This document shows, one piece after another, positions 7,667-16,753 of a stretch of DNA of 32,765 nt. Position 1 is the first letter of the stretch. Each line of letters begins with the position of its first letter. Under the pieces are notes generated by a model. It searched no databases, was not told the origin of the DNA, and saw only the letters and a program-made list of their open reading frames with translations. The position numbers and the translations under genes were made by a program. The stretch comes from Spirochaetaceae bacterium (GTDB lineage Bacteria; Spirochaetota; Spirochaetia; CADAEX01). Where the stretch lies: positions 1 to 32,765 of the forward strand of contig WRCW01000005.1 in assembly GCA_009783755.1 (NCBI GenBank). The letters are read 5' to 3'.

Positions 7667-8938
7667 ATGTCTGTAGTTTTAAATCAAAATCAATTACCCG
7701 CAGCGACAACCATTGAAAACGGGGCAAAAGACTTTGGAGCTGTTTGTGATCATCGGAATATAAGAAATTATGATTTTAAAAAGCCCAATAAATTCACAAA
7801 AGAACAGATTGATGCTATTTCATTAATACATGAAACTTTTGCCCGCCTGGCACGAACCAGCCTTTCTGCCCAGCTTCGTACCGTGGTACATGTAAACCTT
7901 ATTTCTGTTAATCAGCTTACTTATGAAGAGTATATCTCATCCATAGCAATGCCAACTACACTAGCCATTATTGATTTTGATCCTTTAAAGGGGAGTGTTA
8001 TTCTGGAAATTGATCAGTCAATAACGTTTTCAATAATTGATTTCCTTGCCGGAGGCGCTGGAGAAAAATCTGAATTCCAGCATGAACTTACTGATATTGA
8101 AAGATCTATCATGGAAGGGGTTGTTGTCCACTTGCTTGGGAATTTAAGGGCAGCGTGGAGCTCTGTAATTGATTCAAAGCCACGACTTTGTCAAATTGAA
8201 ACAGATTCAAGATTTGCACAAATCGTGCCCTCTGCAGAAATGGCAATACTGGTAACAATGAAAGCTAAAGTCAGGGAAGTGGAGGGGAGGATCAATTTGT
8301 GTATTCCCTACATGACCATGGAGCCAATCATTGGAAAACTTTCAGAACAATACTGCTACTCAGCTTGTTGCAAAGATTCTCCATTTAAAGCTATGCCAAT
8401 TTTTAAAACTATAATTCCTGTAAAATTAACTGCTGAAATATTAAAGCGTAAATATTCTATCAAAGAAATATCTGACTGGAAAGAAGGAACAATTTTATTG
8501 CCAGTACGTCCTTTGGCTCCTGATTCTTGCTTTTTAAGGATCGGGGAGAGAAATATATGGCAATGTGAAATAATAAAAGATACAAAATTGTTACTCAGGC
8601 AAATTAAAGTAGTAAAGCATGTTGAGAAACTGTTTGAAAAGGAGGATTCAAAAATGGAAATAAATAATATGACTGGTTTGCTTAAAGCAGGTATAACAAT
8701 TTCTGTAGAGCTTGGTTCTGCAGAGAAGACAGTTAAAGAAGCCATGGCAATAGGCGAAGGAACAATTATTGAACTTGATACATTAGCCGGAGAACCAGTG
8801 GATGTAAAAGCAAATGGTGTTCTTTTTGGCAAGGGAGAAGTAGTTGTGATAGAAAAAAACCTTGGTGTGAAAATTACCAAAATAATATTTGACCAGGTTG
8901 AAGAAGAAGAAAAAATAGAAGGGAGTCAGAATGATTAG
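7667..8938 (+). CDS. FliM-FliN fusion protein 1 (flagellar switch paralog)
   Basis: 423 residues. Residues 34-230 match the FliM middle domain: NYDFKKPNKFTKEQI, IHETFAR, VNQLTYEEY, RLCQIETDSRFAQIVPSAEM and INLCIPY. Residues 245-320 are the first SPOA domain and 340-410 a FliN-type SPOA domain (VELGSAEKTVKEAMAIGEG, LDTLAGEPVDV, GEVVVIEKNLGVKI). FliM and FliN normally are separate proteins that form the C-ring of the motor. The FliM N-terminal CheY-binding motif (EIDALL type) is absent. The loop that contacts FliG reads GGAG (129-132) instead of GGPG. The start is chosen from AGGAGG 11 bases upstream; the frame extends further up without a better start. An internal SD and ATG allow a separate FliN. 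The stop overlaps the FliG-like gene by 8 bp. Confidence 0.88.
   Translation: MSVVLNQNQLPAATTIENGAKDFGAVCDHRNIRNYDFKKPNKFTKEQIDAISLIHETFARLARTSLSAQLRTVVHVNLISVNQLTYEEYISSIAMPTTLAIIDFDPLKGSVILEIDQSITFSIIDFLAGGAGEKSEFQHELTDIERSIMEGVVVHLLGNLRAAWSSVIDSKPRLCQIETDSRFAQIVPSAEMAILVTMKAKVREVEGRINLCIPYMTMEPIIGKLSEQYCYSACCKDSPFKAMPIFKTIIPVKLTAEILKRKYSIKEISDWKEGTILLPVRPLAPDSCFLRIGERNIWQCEIIKDTKLLLRQIKVVKHVEKLFEKEDSKMEINNMTGLLKAGITISVELGSAEKTVKEAMAIGEGTIIELDTLAGEPVDVKANGVLFGKGEVVVIEKNLGVKITKIIFDQVEEEEKIEGSQND
8639..8656 (+). promoter_or_regulatory. Internal ribosome binding site and ATG for a separate FliN product
   Basis: AAGGAGG ends 8 bases before the in-frame ATG at 8654 (Met330), exactly between the FliM and FliN parts. 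Translation from it would give a 94-residue FliN-like protein ending at 8938. The second fusion gene has the same signal with the same 8-base spacing. Type III secretion SctQ genes are known to make a short C-terminal product from an internal start, so the arrangement has a precedent. Confidence 0.7.
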
Positions 8939-9959
8939 CGCTGCTAGCGTAATGTTATTGGCTTTATTATTGCTAATGTTAATGGTTCTCATACTTGGAG
9001 TTTTGTTCTTTTATTTTAAAAAAGATGTATCGCGACAACTATTTGAAACAAAAAAAACATTGGATAATATGCAAGTTACTTATAATAATTTTTTTAAATC
9101 AACAAACCCTTTTGCTAACTCTTCCGAAGATGAATCAGGATATGTTGATGTCCTTGATTTTTTATCTTCTGCTATAAAAAATCATATTGATAATGTAGTT
9201 GGAGTCATCCGTTTTTTATTAGGACAGAGTGATTGTTCAAAAATTGCTGCTTTTTTTATTGCAATTGGTTCAAAACTATCAGTTGAGATTTTTAAGAATC
9301 TTCAGGAAAATGAAGTCGAGATTATAACATTTGAGGTAGCGTGCTTTGAAAAGATAAATAGTGAGCAAAGAACAACGATTCTTAAAGAATTCTATGAATT
9401 ATTTATGGCTAACCAATATGTTTTTACCGGAGGTATTGATTATGCCCGTGTTCTTCTTGAAAAATCATTTGGAACGATGAAAGCAATTGATATAATTAAT
9501 CGATTAACTTTAAGTCTTAAAACTATGCCATTTGATTTTGTCCGTAGAGTTGAACCTATGCATTTATTAAATTTCATTCAACAAGAACATCCGCAAATAA
9601 TTGCTCTTATTCTCTCACACCTGGAACCTGATAAATCTGCAATTATATTAGAAAAATTACCATCTGAATTACAAGAAGAAATTATTCGGCGAATAGCAAC
9701 AATGAAGAAAACAAGTCCTGAAACTTGCAGAGACATTGAAAGAGAATTAGAAAAAAAGTTATCAACTTTATCAATAGAAGATGAGCCTGCTGTGGGTGGA
9801 CTTGAAAGTGCTGTCAAAATATTAAGTCTTATTAATTCTGGTTCTGAAAAGCAGATAATAAAAATCCTTAAAGATAAAGATCCGAAATTAGCTGATAAGA
9901 TCGAGAAAAGTGGAATAAAAAAATCAGGAGATAGCAAGGAATGGTTTTATGAAAAATAA
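8931..9959 (+). CDS. Membrane-anchored FliG N/M-domain protein lacking the C-terminal domain
   Basis: 342 residues. Residues 5-29 are one strong membrane helix, followed by a linker. From about residue 100 the protein matches FliG N-terminal and middle domains: SKLSVEIFKNLQENEVEIITFEVA, then FTGGIDYARVLLEKSFG (165-181), LLNFIQQEHPQIIALILSHL (212-231) and RRIATMKKTSPE (253-264). The FliM-binding EHPQ (219-222) with Arg254 is kept. The protein stops at 'KDPKLADKIEKSGIKK', just where FliG would run into its C-terminal domain. That domain is found at the start of the next gene, which overlaps this one by 11 bp in another frame. FliG is normally soluble, so the membrane helix is odd; it may replace the FliF anchor. 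GGGAG lies upstream of the ATG. Confidence 0.87.
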   Translation: MISAASVMLLALLLLMLMVLILGVLFFYFKKDVSRQLFETKKTLDNMQVTYNNFFKSTNPFANSSEDESGYVDVLDFLSSAIKNHIDNVVGVIRFLLGQSDCSKIAAFFIAIGSKLSVEIFKNLQENEVEIITFEVACFEKINSEQRTTILKEFYELFMANQYVFTGGIDYARVLLEKSFGTMKAIDIINRLTLSLKTMPFDFVRRVEPMHLLNFIQQEHPQIIALILSHLEPDKSAIILEKLPSELQEEIIRRIATMKKTSPETCRDIERELEKKLSTLSIEDEPAVGGLESAVKILSLINSGSEKQIIKILKDKDPKLADKIEKSGIKKSGDSKEWFYEK

Positions 9960-11988
9960 TAAGAAAAATAAAGTTTTTACATTTGAGGATATTATTTTTC
10001 TTGATGATTTTAGTTTGCGAAGAGTTGTAAAGGAAATAGAAGAAGAAGATCTGGAAAATGCTTTTATAGGAGCAGAGGAGCAAGTAGTGGCAAAGGTTTT
10101 AGAGTTCATGTCCTACTTGTCGGCGAAAGAACTTAACCAGTTGATTAAAACATCCGGACAGGATGTTTTAAAATCTTCCATTGAATTGAGCAGAGAAAGG
10201 ATTGGCAATATAATAACGAGCTTTGTGGGGAGAGGCAGAATTCTTTCTCCCGATGGCTGGAGAGTGCCGGCGAGAGATGGCGTTATTCGCCAGATTGAAG
10301 AAGCAATACAAACAGGGCATCTTGATTTGTATAATTGGTATTGCCAAAAAAATGCCTATTCCGGTTTTGAGGAAGTAGTAAAAAGCGCATTTGATTCATT
10401 CAAAGACCGCGAAAAAGAGCTTTCTGCTATTACTTCTCTTAAAATAAAAGGAGAAATCCTTTACAGCGCCGAATTGCTATTTAGCAGGAATTCGCTTGAA
10501 CATCTTGTTATTAGTTATGATAATATTTTGATTCCTTGTACATTGCTTCCTGCATCGCTTTTAAAACCGATTGGACAATGTAAAAACTTGAAAAGCTTGG
10601 TTTATTCCACGCCATATTTGGACTTGCCTGAATGGATATTTGATTTAACATCATTGACAGATCTTTTTCTTGGCGGTAGTCATCTTGATGGGAAAAGTAT
10701 TACTGCTTTATCAGAAAGGTTAGGTAATCTGATCAATCTGAAAACATTATCTTTAAATTACATGGACATTGACTGTGTTCCCGATAATATCGTGAATCTT
10801 GAGCGATTGGAATATTTAGAGATTTCAAGGTGCCGTATAACATCACTTCCTGAAAATATTGGAAAACTTACAGAGCTTAAAAGGCTTGATATAAGCGGAA
10901 CCTCTGTTGCAAACCTACCGGAGAGTATTGGGTCTCTTACAAAACTTTTAAAACTCGATATAAGTAATACACTTATTACGCACCTTCCTGAAAGCATTGC
11001 AAAACTTATATCGCTTAGGAAACTTGACATAAGGGATACCTGCATACGCGAGCTGCCTCTTTTTCTTGAAAATCTGTATGGACTAAGCATTTGTATGTAT
11101 GGACTTGATGCAAAAATACCTCCTGCGCTTCCGCAGAATAAAAATATAACCTTCAACCGCGAATATAAAATAGAAACACTTCCTCCTCATGACCTGAATT
11201 TAGATGAGTTTATTCGTGCATATTATATGTTTATTCAGGATATATATTATGTTAATCCAATGGCAAGAAGAATGGGGCTTATGGAATTAGAAGATTTTTT
11301 TAGAGATTTATATGAAAAAAATGATTTTTTTGGAGTAGGTATGATGTTGGTAATTGATGGAACAGATCCGGAAAATATTCGTCATATTTTGTCTTGTAAG
11401 ATTGAGCATGAAAACTGCTTTTTAAAAAAGAAATTAAGAAAGATACAGATGGAAGGAATTCTGGGAATCCAGAGGGGCGATGATACAATAGAACTTATTT
11501 TGTACCTAAATAATCTTGTTGATATTGATGGGAATAAAGTTACCCTTTTGTGTAAAGATTACTGGCAAGGAAAACAGAATGCTTTTGAAGACCTTGAAGA
11601 TATTCGCCATGAACTTCCAAAAGAGAGGGAAGAGGTTGCGTTTATCAAGCGGGCAACTAAGATACACAAGATTGCCTGGGACAATGGGCTTTTGGCGCTG
11701 GAAGCAGAATGGAACAGAGAAGGATATGATAATAATGACATATTTGAATATGGGATTCCTCTTGTGATTGATGATTATTTAGGGGCGCATCATATCGAAA
11801 GCCAACTTAACGCCATGATTGAGCGGGAACATAACCCATGGAAAAAGAAAATGGGGCAGGTGAAAAAAACAGCAGTCATGGCTATTCTGGCAGGGGATAT
11901 TCCAAGAATGGTTGAGGAAAAATTATTGTGTTACTTTGATGACAATGTTTTAAGGATTTTAAAAGCGGATCAGGCACGGGAAGAATAG
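9949..11988 (+). CDS. FliG_C-LRR-MotA-like chimera 1
   Basis: 679 residues, no membrane helix. Residues 8-100 match the FliG C-terminal domain (KVFTFEDIIFLDDFSLRRV, then DLENAFIGAEEQV and the end RIGNIITSFVGRGRIL). Residues about 185-395 are leucine-rich repeats of about 23 residues (LPESIGSLTKLLKLDISNT type). Residues 425-520 resemble the MotA cytoplasmic loop joined directly to the MotA tail: ARRMGLMELED, LVIDGTDPENIRHIL, MEGILGIQRGD. Residues 560-672 repeat this pattern (GLLALEA, PLVIDD, AVMAILAGDIPRMVEEKLL). MotA is the stator protein that touches FliG_C. By eye, the acidic pair of the FliG torque helix is replaced here (LNQL). AAGGA lies 8 bases before the ATG. It follows the FliG N/M gene with overlap, so the two are probably translationally coupled. 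A paralog follows at 12949. Confidence 0.85.
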   Translation: MKNNKKNKVFTFEDIIFLDDFSLRRVVKEIEEEDLENAFIGAEEQVVAKVLEFMSYLSAKELNQLIKTSGQDVLKSSIELSRERIGNIITSFVGRGRILSPDGWRVPARDGVIRQIEEAIQTGHLDLYNWYCQKNAYSGFEEVVKSAFDSFKDREKELSAITSLKIKGEILYSAELLFSRNSLEHLVISYDNILIPCTLLPASLLKPIGQCKNLKSLVYSTPYLDLPEWIFDLTSLTDLFLGGSHLDGKSITALSERLGNLINLKTLSLNYMDIDCVPDNIVNLERLEYLEISRCRITSLPENIGKLTELKRLDISGTSVANLPESIGSLTKLLKLDISNTLITHLPESIAKLISLRKLDIRDTCIRELPLFLENLYGLSICMYGLDAKIPPALPQNKNITFNREYKIETLPPHDLNLDEFIRAYYMFIQDIYYVNPMARRMGLMELEDFFRDLYEKNDFFGVGMMLVIDGTDPENIRHILSCKIEHENCFLKKKLRKIQMEGILGIQRGDDTIELILYLNNLVDIDGNKVTLLCKDYWQGKQNAFEDLEDIRHELPKEREEVAFIKRATKIHKIAWDNGLLALEAEWNREGYDNNDIFEYGIPLVIDDYLGAHHIESQLNAMIEREHNPWKKKMGQVKKTAVMAILAGDIPRMVEEKLLCYFDDNVLRILKADQAREE

Positions 11989-12022
11989 AAAAATGTTTCC
12001 TGGTATTTTATGGAGATAAGTT

Positions 12023-12913
12023 GTGATAACGCGAGAGGTTATAAATAAACATATTTTAAATATGTCTGAAGAACGATTAAAAAATTGGATCATCTCTCAC
12101 TTTAAAAGAAAGCATAAAGAAATGATAGTGGGTGATTACAATAACTTTATCGAATACTTAAAAGAAGAGCATTTAGTTACAGATGGTATTTGCTCAAGTG
12201 GTGTTGGTAAATCAATATTAAAAAAAATATTAAATGCTTATGAACTTAAAGATATAAATCCTGATGAATTATATGAACATATAAAATTAAACGCTACATT
12301 CGTATTAACTCAAGACTCTGGCTGGGAAATAAAAGAAATATCTCTTTTAAGTGAGACTCCAAACATTGAAAATATAAAATGTTATTTTGCTGAATTTATA
12401 TGGCTTAACAAATGGGGGTATGAACTTTCTAAATATAAACATATTTATAAAATAATGTATTACGCTAATAAGGTTATATGGATAGGGTACGCAGGAGATT
12501 ATTTTGAGCCACATTACTTTATAATCCAAAAAAATAAAATATATGGATTAAAATACAAGCATAAATGCACAAGAAGTAAAAGCTTAAAAATTATGAAAAA
12601 TCTCGACAATGCATTCGATGAATTGTTGCATGTTGGACTGGATGATATAGCACAACAATATAGAGAAAAAAAATTTAATATTATTAAAACTGAAATCGAC
12701 TTATCTGAATATTTTTATAAAGGTTTTTTTTACAAGGGTATTTTATTTGACAGAAATTGGAAAGATGAAATATCTGTTATAAAAAAAATCAGTTTTAATA
12801 ATGGATTATTAAAAATAGAAATCGAAAATTTAACATATCCTCATACTGGATATGCATTATTGGATTTGGAAAATAGTAAAGTAGTCGAAGTTGATAAACC
12901 AATGGTTTTATAA
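12023..12913 (+). CDS. Unrecognised 296-residue protein between the two chimera genes
   Basis: It starts with GTG, about 7 bases after TGGAG, 34 bp behind the first chimera gene. It is rich in Lys, Ile and Tyr and more AT-rich than its neighbours, which may mean a separate origin. No membrane segment or signal peptide. The N-terminal 100 residues look helical; the rest has many aromatic residues and looks like beta-structure (for example 'VIWIGYAGDYFEPHYFII' and 'GLLKIEIENLTYPHTGYALLDL'). I do not recognise a family. Its place inside the operon suggests a part of the same system or a later insertion with its own role. Confidence 0.7.
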   Translation: MITREVINKHILNMSEERLKNWIISHFKRKHKEMIVGDYNNFIEYLKEEHLVTDGICSSGVGKSILKKILNAYELKDINPDELYEHIKLNATFVLTQDSGWEIKEISLLSETPNIENIKCYFAEFIWLNKWGYELSKYKHIYKIMYYANKVIWIGYAGDYFEPHYFIIQKNKIYGLKYKHKCTRSKSLKIMKNLDNAFDELLHVGLDDIAQQYREKKFNIIKTEIDLSEYFYKGFFYKGILFDRNWKDEISVIKKISFNNGLLKIEIENLTYPHTGYALLDLENSKVVEVDKPMVL

Positions 12914-12948
12914 AATATGAGTTTGGCTAAACAGTAAGGAGAGTCAAT

Positions 12949-15171
12949 GTGGAGAAAAAAGTTTTTACATTTGAGGATATTATTCATCTTGATGATCGTG
13001 CTATATGGAGGATTCTGCGGGAAACAAATATTGAATATCTGCGAGATGCTCTTATTGGAGCTGAGGAAACGATATTAGAAAAGATATATAAAAATATCTC
13101 ACCTCGTATAATAGAAAGATTAAAAAAGATGGTGAAAGAAGCTGAACAGGATTATATATCTCAAGATACCATTAACGAGAGAAGAGGAGGAATTGTCTAT
13201 CATACTATAGTGGGGCTTGCGACAAAAGGAGAAATTGTTTTGCCCGATAATCTAAAACTCCCGACGAGAGGATACAAAGCTCATGCACAAGATAGCAGTA
13301 GAATATTGACGAAAGATAACGTCGTTCATCGGATTGAAAAAGCAATACAAACAGGTCATCTTGATTTATATAATTGGGATTGCAAAGAAAAGCCAATTTC
13401 TGATTTTGAGGAGACAATAAAAAATGCATTTGATTTATTCAAAGGCCATGAAAAAGAGCTTTCTGCAATTACTTCTCTTGTAATTAATGGAGCGATCCTT
13501 TATGGCGCTGAACTGCTATTCAGCTTAAATACACTTGAAGATCTTGATATTAATTATAGGGGCACCTCGAAACATGGGATACCTCCTCGCAACATGCCGC
13601 AGGTATCGCTTTCAAAACCAATTGGGGAATGTAGAAACTTGAAAAAGCTTTCTTTTTCTACACCATATTCAGGGTTACCGGAATGGATATTTAGCTTAAC
13701 ATCATTAACAGACCTTTGCCTGGGTGATTATTGGTTTGAAAATAAAAGCATTATTAGTTTACCGGAGAGCCTAGGGAATCTGAGCAATCTGAAATTATTA
13801 TCTTTGAGATTAATGGAAATTACCTCTCTTCCGGACAGTATAACAAATCTTAAGCACTTGAAATACTTGGAGATTTCATCGAGGAGAATAATGTCGCTTC
13901 CGGAAAGTATTGGAAACCTTACAACTCTTGAAGAGTTGCATATAGACATACCTATTAAAGTTCTGCCGGAAAGTATTCGCAATCTTACAAACCTTTTAGA
14001 ACTTACTATAAACTATACTAATATTATATACTTGCCGGAAAATATTGGCAGCCTCACAAACCTTGTAAATCTTGGATTAATTTCTAACAAATCAATGGAA
14101 AAACTTCCTGATGCCATTGGCAATCTTTTATCACTTAGGAGAATGTCTGTTTGTTGGTCTGCTATAAAAGAATTACCAAAAAGCATGGCAAACCTTAAAT
14201 CCCTTAGAGAACTTGCTATACGCTATACCGGCATACAGGAGATTCCTTCTTTCCTTGGAAGCCTATCAGATCTAACTATTTCGATGTCAGGACTAGATGC
14301 AGAAATTCCTCCTGAGCTTTTACAAAATAAAGATATAAATATTTATCCCAACCCAAAACATAAAATAAAAATACTACCTCATCACGAAATGAATTTTGAT
14401 GAATTCATTCACGCCTATTATGAGTTTATTCGTGATGCTTATTATTATTCCTGTATGGCGAGGAGAGAAGGTCTATTGGCACTGGAAGAATATTTGAATA
14501 ATTCAAATGATTTTTTTAACATTGGATTAAGATTAGTCGTTGATGGAACAGATCCTGAGCTTGTACGAAAAATGCTTACATGCAAGCTTGAACGAGAACA
14601 TGACTTTCTGAAAAATAAACTTAGACAGGTGCAGATGGAAGCACTCTTAAGTATTCAGATAGGAGAGATCCCGGAAGAACTTATTTTACGACTTAATCAA
14701 CGTGTTGATATTGATGGCAATAAAGTAACTCCATTGTGCAATGATTATTTGAAAGGAAATCTTAATGCGCTTGATGATCTCGAAGATCTTCATCATGAAC
14801 TCCCACCGGAACGGGAAGAGGTGGCTTTTATCGAGCGAGCTGTTAGTATATCTGAGAAAGCCAGAAGAGAAGGGATACCGGCACTGGAAGATGAACGGAG
14901 CAGTGAAGGGTACGCTGAGGGAGATATTTTTGAATATGGGCTTTCTCTTATAATAGATGATTTAAGCCCACGTTATATCGAAGCAGTACTGGATGCAATG
15001 ATTAAGCGGGAACGCTGTCCATGGAAAAAGAAAATGGGGCAGGTGAAAAAAGCAGCAGTCCTCTCCATTCAGTCCTATGATAACCCGCGCATACTGGAGG
15101 AACATTTAATGTGCTACTTTGACGACGATGTCCGCAGCTTTTTAAAAGAAGCTTGCTCCAGGGAAGAATAG
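12949..15171 (+). CDS. FliG_C-LRR-MotA-like chimera 2
   Basis: 740 residues, GTG start 7 bases after AAGGAG. Same domain order as chimera 1. FliG_C spans residues 4-98 (KVFTFEDIIHLDDRAIWRILRE, ALIGAEE, IYKNISPR, ATKGEIVLP). The LRRs run from about 195 to 455 (LPESIGNLTTLEELHI type). MotA-like segment 1 is at 490-585 with ARREGLLALEE (504-514), LVVDGTDPELVRKML (529-543) and MEALLSIQIGE (563-573). MotA-like segment 2 is at 625-732 with ARREGIPALED (638-648), LIIDDLSPRYIEAVL (667-681) and LSIQSYDNPRILEEHL (705-720). In both segments the Arg and Glu matching E. coli MotA Arg90 and Glu98 are kept, while MotA membrane helices 3 and 4 are missing. The RDD of the FliG torque helix reads KKM here. The gene ends 58 bp from the convergent DUF4116 gene, with no clear terminator between. 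Confidence 0.87.
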   Translation: MEKKVFTFEDIIHLDDRAIWRILRETNIEYLRDALIGAEETILEKIYKNISPRIIERLKKMVKEAEQDYISQDTINERRGGIVYHTIVGLATKGEIVLPDNLKLPTRGYKAHAQDSSRILTKDNVVHRIEKAIQTGHLDLYNWDCKEKPISDFEETIKNAFDLFKGHEKELSAITSLVINGAILYGAELLFSLNTLEDLDINYRGTSKHGIPPRNMPQVSLSKPIGECRNLKKLSFSTPYSGLPEWIFSLTSLTDLCLGDYWFENKSIISLPESLGNLSNLKLLSLRLMEITSLPDSITNLKHLKYLEISSRRIMSLPESIGNLTTLEELHIDIPIKVLPESIRNLTNLLELTINYTNIIYLPENIGSLTNLVNLGLISNKSMEKLPDAIGNLLSLRRMSVCWSAIKELPKSMANLKSLRELAIRYTGIQEIPSFLGSLSDLTISMSGLDAEIPPELLQNKDINIYPNPKHKIKILPHHEMNFDEFIHAYYEFIRDAYYYSCMARREGLLALEEYLNNSNDFFNIGLRLVVDGTDPELVRKMLTCKLEREHDFLKNKLRQVQMEALLSIQIGEIPEELILRLNQRVDIDGNKVTPLCNDYLKGNLNALDDLEDLHHELPPEREEVAFIERAVSISEKARREGIPALEDERSSEGYAEGDIFEYGLSLIIDDLSPRYIEAVLDAMIKRERCPWKKKMGQVKKAAVLSIQSYDNPRILEEHLMCYFDDDVRSFLKEACSREE

Positions 15172-15228
15172 AAATGCCATGCTGCAATTTGCAGTTGTGG
15201 TCGTAATAATTGATCTGCTAGAGTATTT

Positions 15229-16725
15229 TTATTCTGCTTTTGGCAGTTTTTTAATTTTTTCTTTTAGTTTTATAGGCATATGCCTGATAGCCCACTTGTT
15301 TTGCTTTACGGCAATCAAGCAGAGTTTTTCTGTTTTGAATTTATCAGGAACATATAAAAGAGCTTCACCGTTCTGCTTTACAGCAATTAAACAGAGTTTT
15401 TCGCTCTTGAGTTTTTTTGGTACAAATTGAAGTGCTTTGCCATCTTTCTTTACAGCAATACTGTAGAGTTTTTTTGTCTTTAATTTTTCAGGTAAAAACC
15501 TAAGCGCGTCGCCGTCTTTTTCTATAGCGATCTTACATAATTCTGTGCTTTTTAGTTCTTCCGGTACAGCTTTAAGCGCGTTGCCATTTTTCTCCACAGC
15601 AATACGACAGAGTTCCGCTGTTTTTAAAACTGTTGGTACAAGTAGAAAAGCACGGGGATCTTTTTCTGTTGCTATTTTACAAAGCTCTGCGGTTTTTAGT
15701 TTTTCCGGTACATCCTCAAGCGCTAAGTGATATTTTCCCACAGCAATAAAGCACAGTTTCTCTGTCTTTAATTTTTCAGGTACACATTTAAATGCCCATC
15801 CGTTCTTCTCTACAGCTATGTGGCATAGTTCTTCTGTTATAAATTTTTTTGGCACAAACTTAAGCGCAGGCTGGAGTACTGCGGCATCATTCTTTATAGC
15901 GATTAAGCAGAGTTTTTTTGTCTTAAGTTCTTTTGGTACAAACCTGAGCGCCCCACCTTTTTTCTTTACAGCAATTAAACAGAGTTTTTCGCTCTTGAGT
16001 TCTTTTGGTACAAATTGAAGTGCTTTGCCATCTTTCTTTACAGCAATATGGCATAATTCCAATGTTTTTAGTTTTTTTTGTACAAACATAAGCGCTGTGC
16101 CATTATTTTCTATAGCTATTCGGTAGAGCTCTTCTGTTTTGGCTTTTTTTGGAATATATGCAAACGAGTTGCCACTCTTTTTCACAGCGATTTGATATAG
16201 TTCTTTTGTCTTAAGAGCTTCAGGTACAAACTGAATTGCTCTGCCATCATTTTCTACAGCAATGTGGCAGAGCTCTTTTGTTATGAAATTTATTGGAACA
16301 AATTTAAGCACCCAGCCATTTTTCTCCACAGCAATATGACACAGTTTTTCTGTTATGAATTTTTTTGGAACAAATTTAAGCGCATCACCATTTCGATGTA
16401 CAGCAGTATGGCATATTTCTTCTGTCTTATATTTTTCCGGTACATATTTTAGTGTCCAGCCCCCCTGTTGTACAGCAATGAGGCAGAGATTTTCTGTTTT
16501 TAGTTTTTCCGGTACATCTATAAGTGCAACGCAATAATCTTCCACAGCAATACGGCATATTTTCTTTGTTTTGAATTTTTCAGGAACATACATAAGAACA
16601 TGGCCATCATCCTCCACAGCAATGCGGCATATTTCTTCTGTCTTAAGTTCATCCGGTACAATGTCAAGCATCCAACCACCCTTTTTCACTGCTGCAAGCG
16701 CTTCTTTTTTTGTTGTAATTTCCAT
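15229..16725 (-). CDS. DUF4116 repeat protein, about 20 repeats
   Basis: 498 residues of the same 24-residue repeat (for example ALKFVPKKFITEELCHIAVEKNGW), about 20 repeats. The start MEITTKKEALAAVKKGG matches the other DUF4116 proteins, and AAGGAA lies 7 bases upstream of the ATG at 16725; longer versions of the frame lack an SD and overlap the preceding gene. One repeat is extended by a few residues (NDAAVLQPALKFVP). It is the second gene after a BspA-like gene (29 bp gap), controlled by the element at 17528. The C-terminus is short and basic. Function is unknown; a solenoid binding protein is the likely fold. Confidence 0.85.
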   Translation of the reverse strand: MEITTKKEALAAVKKGGWMLDIVPDELKTEEICRIAVEDDGHVLMYVPEKFKTKKICRIAVEDYCVALIDVPEKLKTENLCLIAVQQGGWTLKYVPEKYKTEEICHTAVHRNGDALKFVPKKFITEKLCHIAVEKNGWVLKFVPINFITKELCHIAVENDGRAIQFVPEALKTKELYQIAVKKSGNSFAYIPKKAKTEELYRIAIENNGTALMFVQKKLKTLELCHIAVKKDGKALQFVPKELKSEKLCLIAVKKKGGALRFVPKELKTKKLCLIAIKNDAAVLQPALKFVPKKFITEELCHIAVEKNGWAFKCVPEKLKTEKLCFIAVGKYHLALEDVPEKLKTAELCKIATEKDPRAFLLVPTVLKTAELCRIAVEKNGNALKAVPEELKSTELCKIAIEKDGDALRFLPEKLKTKKLYSIAVKKDGKALQFVPKKLKSEKLCLIAVKQNGEALLYVPDKFKTEKLCLIAVKQNKWAIRHMPIKLKEKIKKLPKAE

Positions 16726-16753
16726 TTTATTGTTCCTTAAAATAAATATAATT

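Noticed and set aside
9940-9965. Programmed frameshift that would fuse the FliG N/M gene with the chimera gene
   Set aside because: The downstream frame needs a +1 shift and no classic slippery site is visible. The chimera has its own SD (AAGGA) and ATG, so coupled re-initiation is simpler.
15172-15228. Short inverted repeat CTGCAATTTGCAG as a terminator between the convergent genes
   Set aside because: The stem is only 5 bp and no T-run follows on either side.
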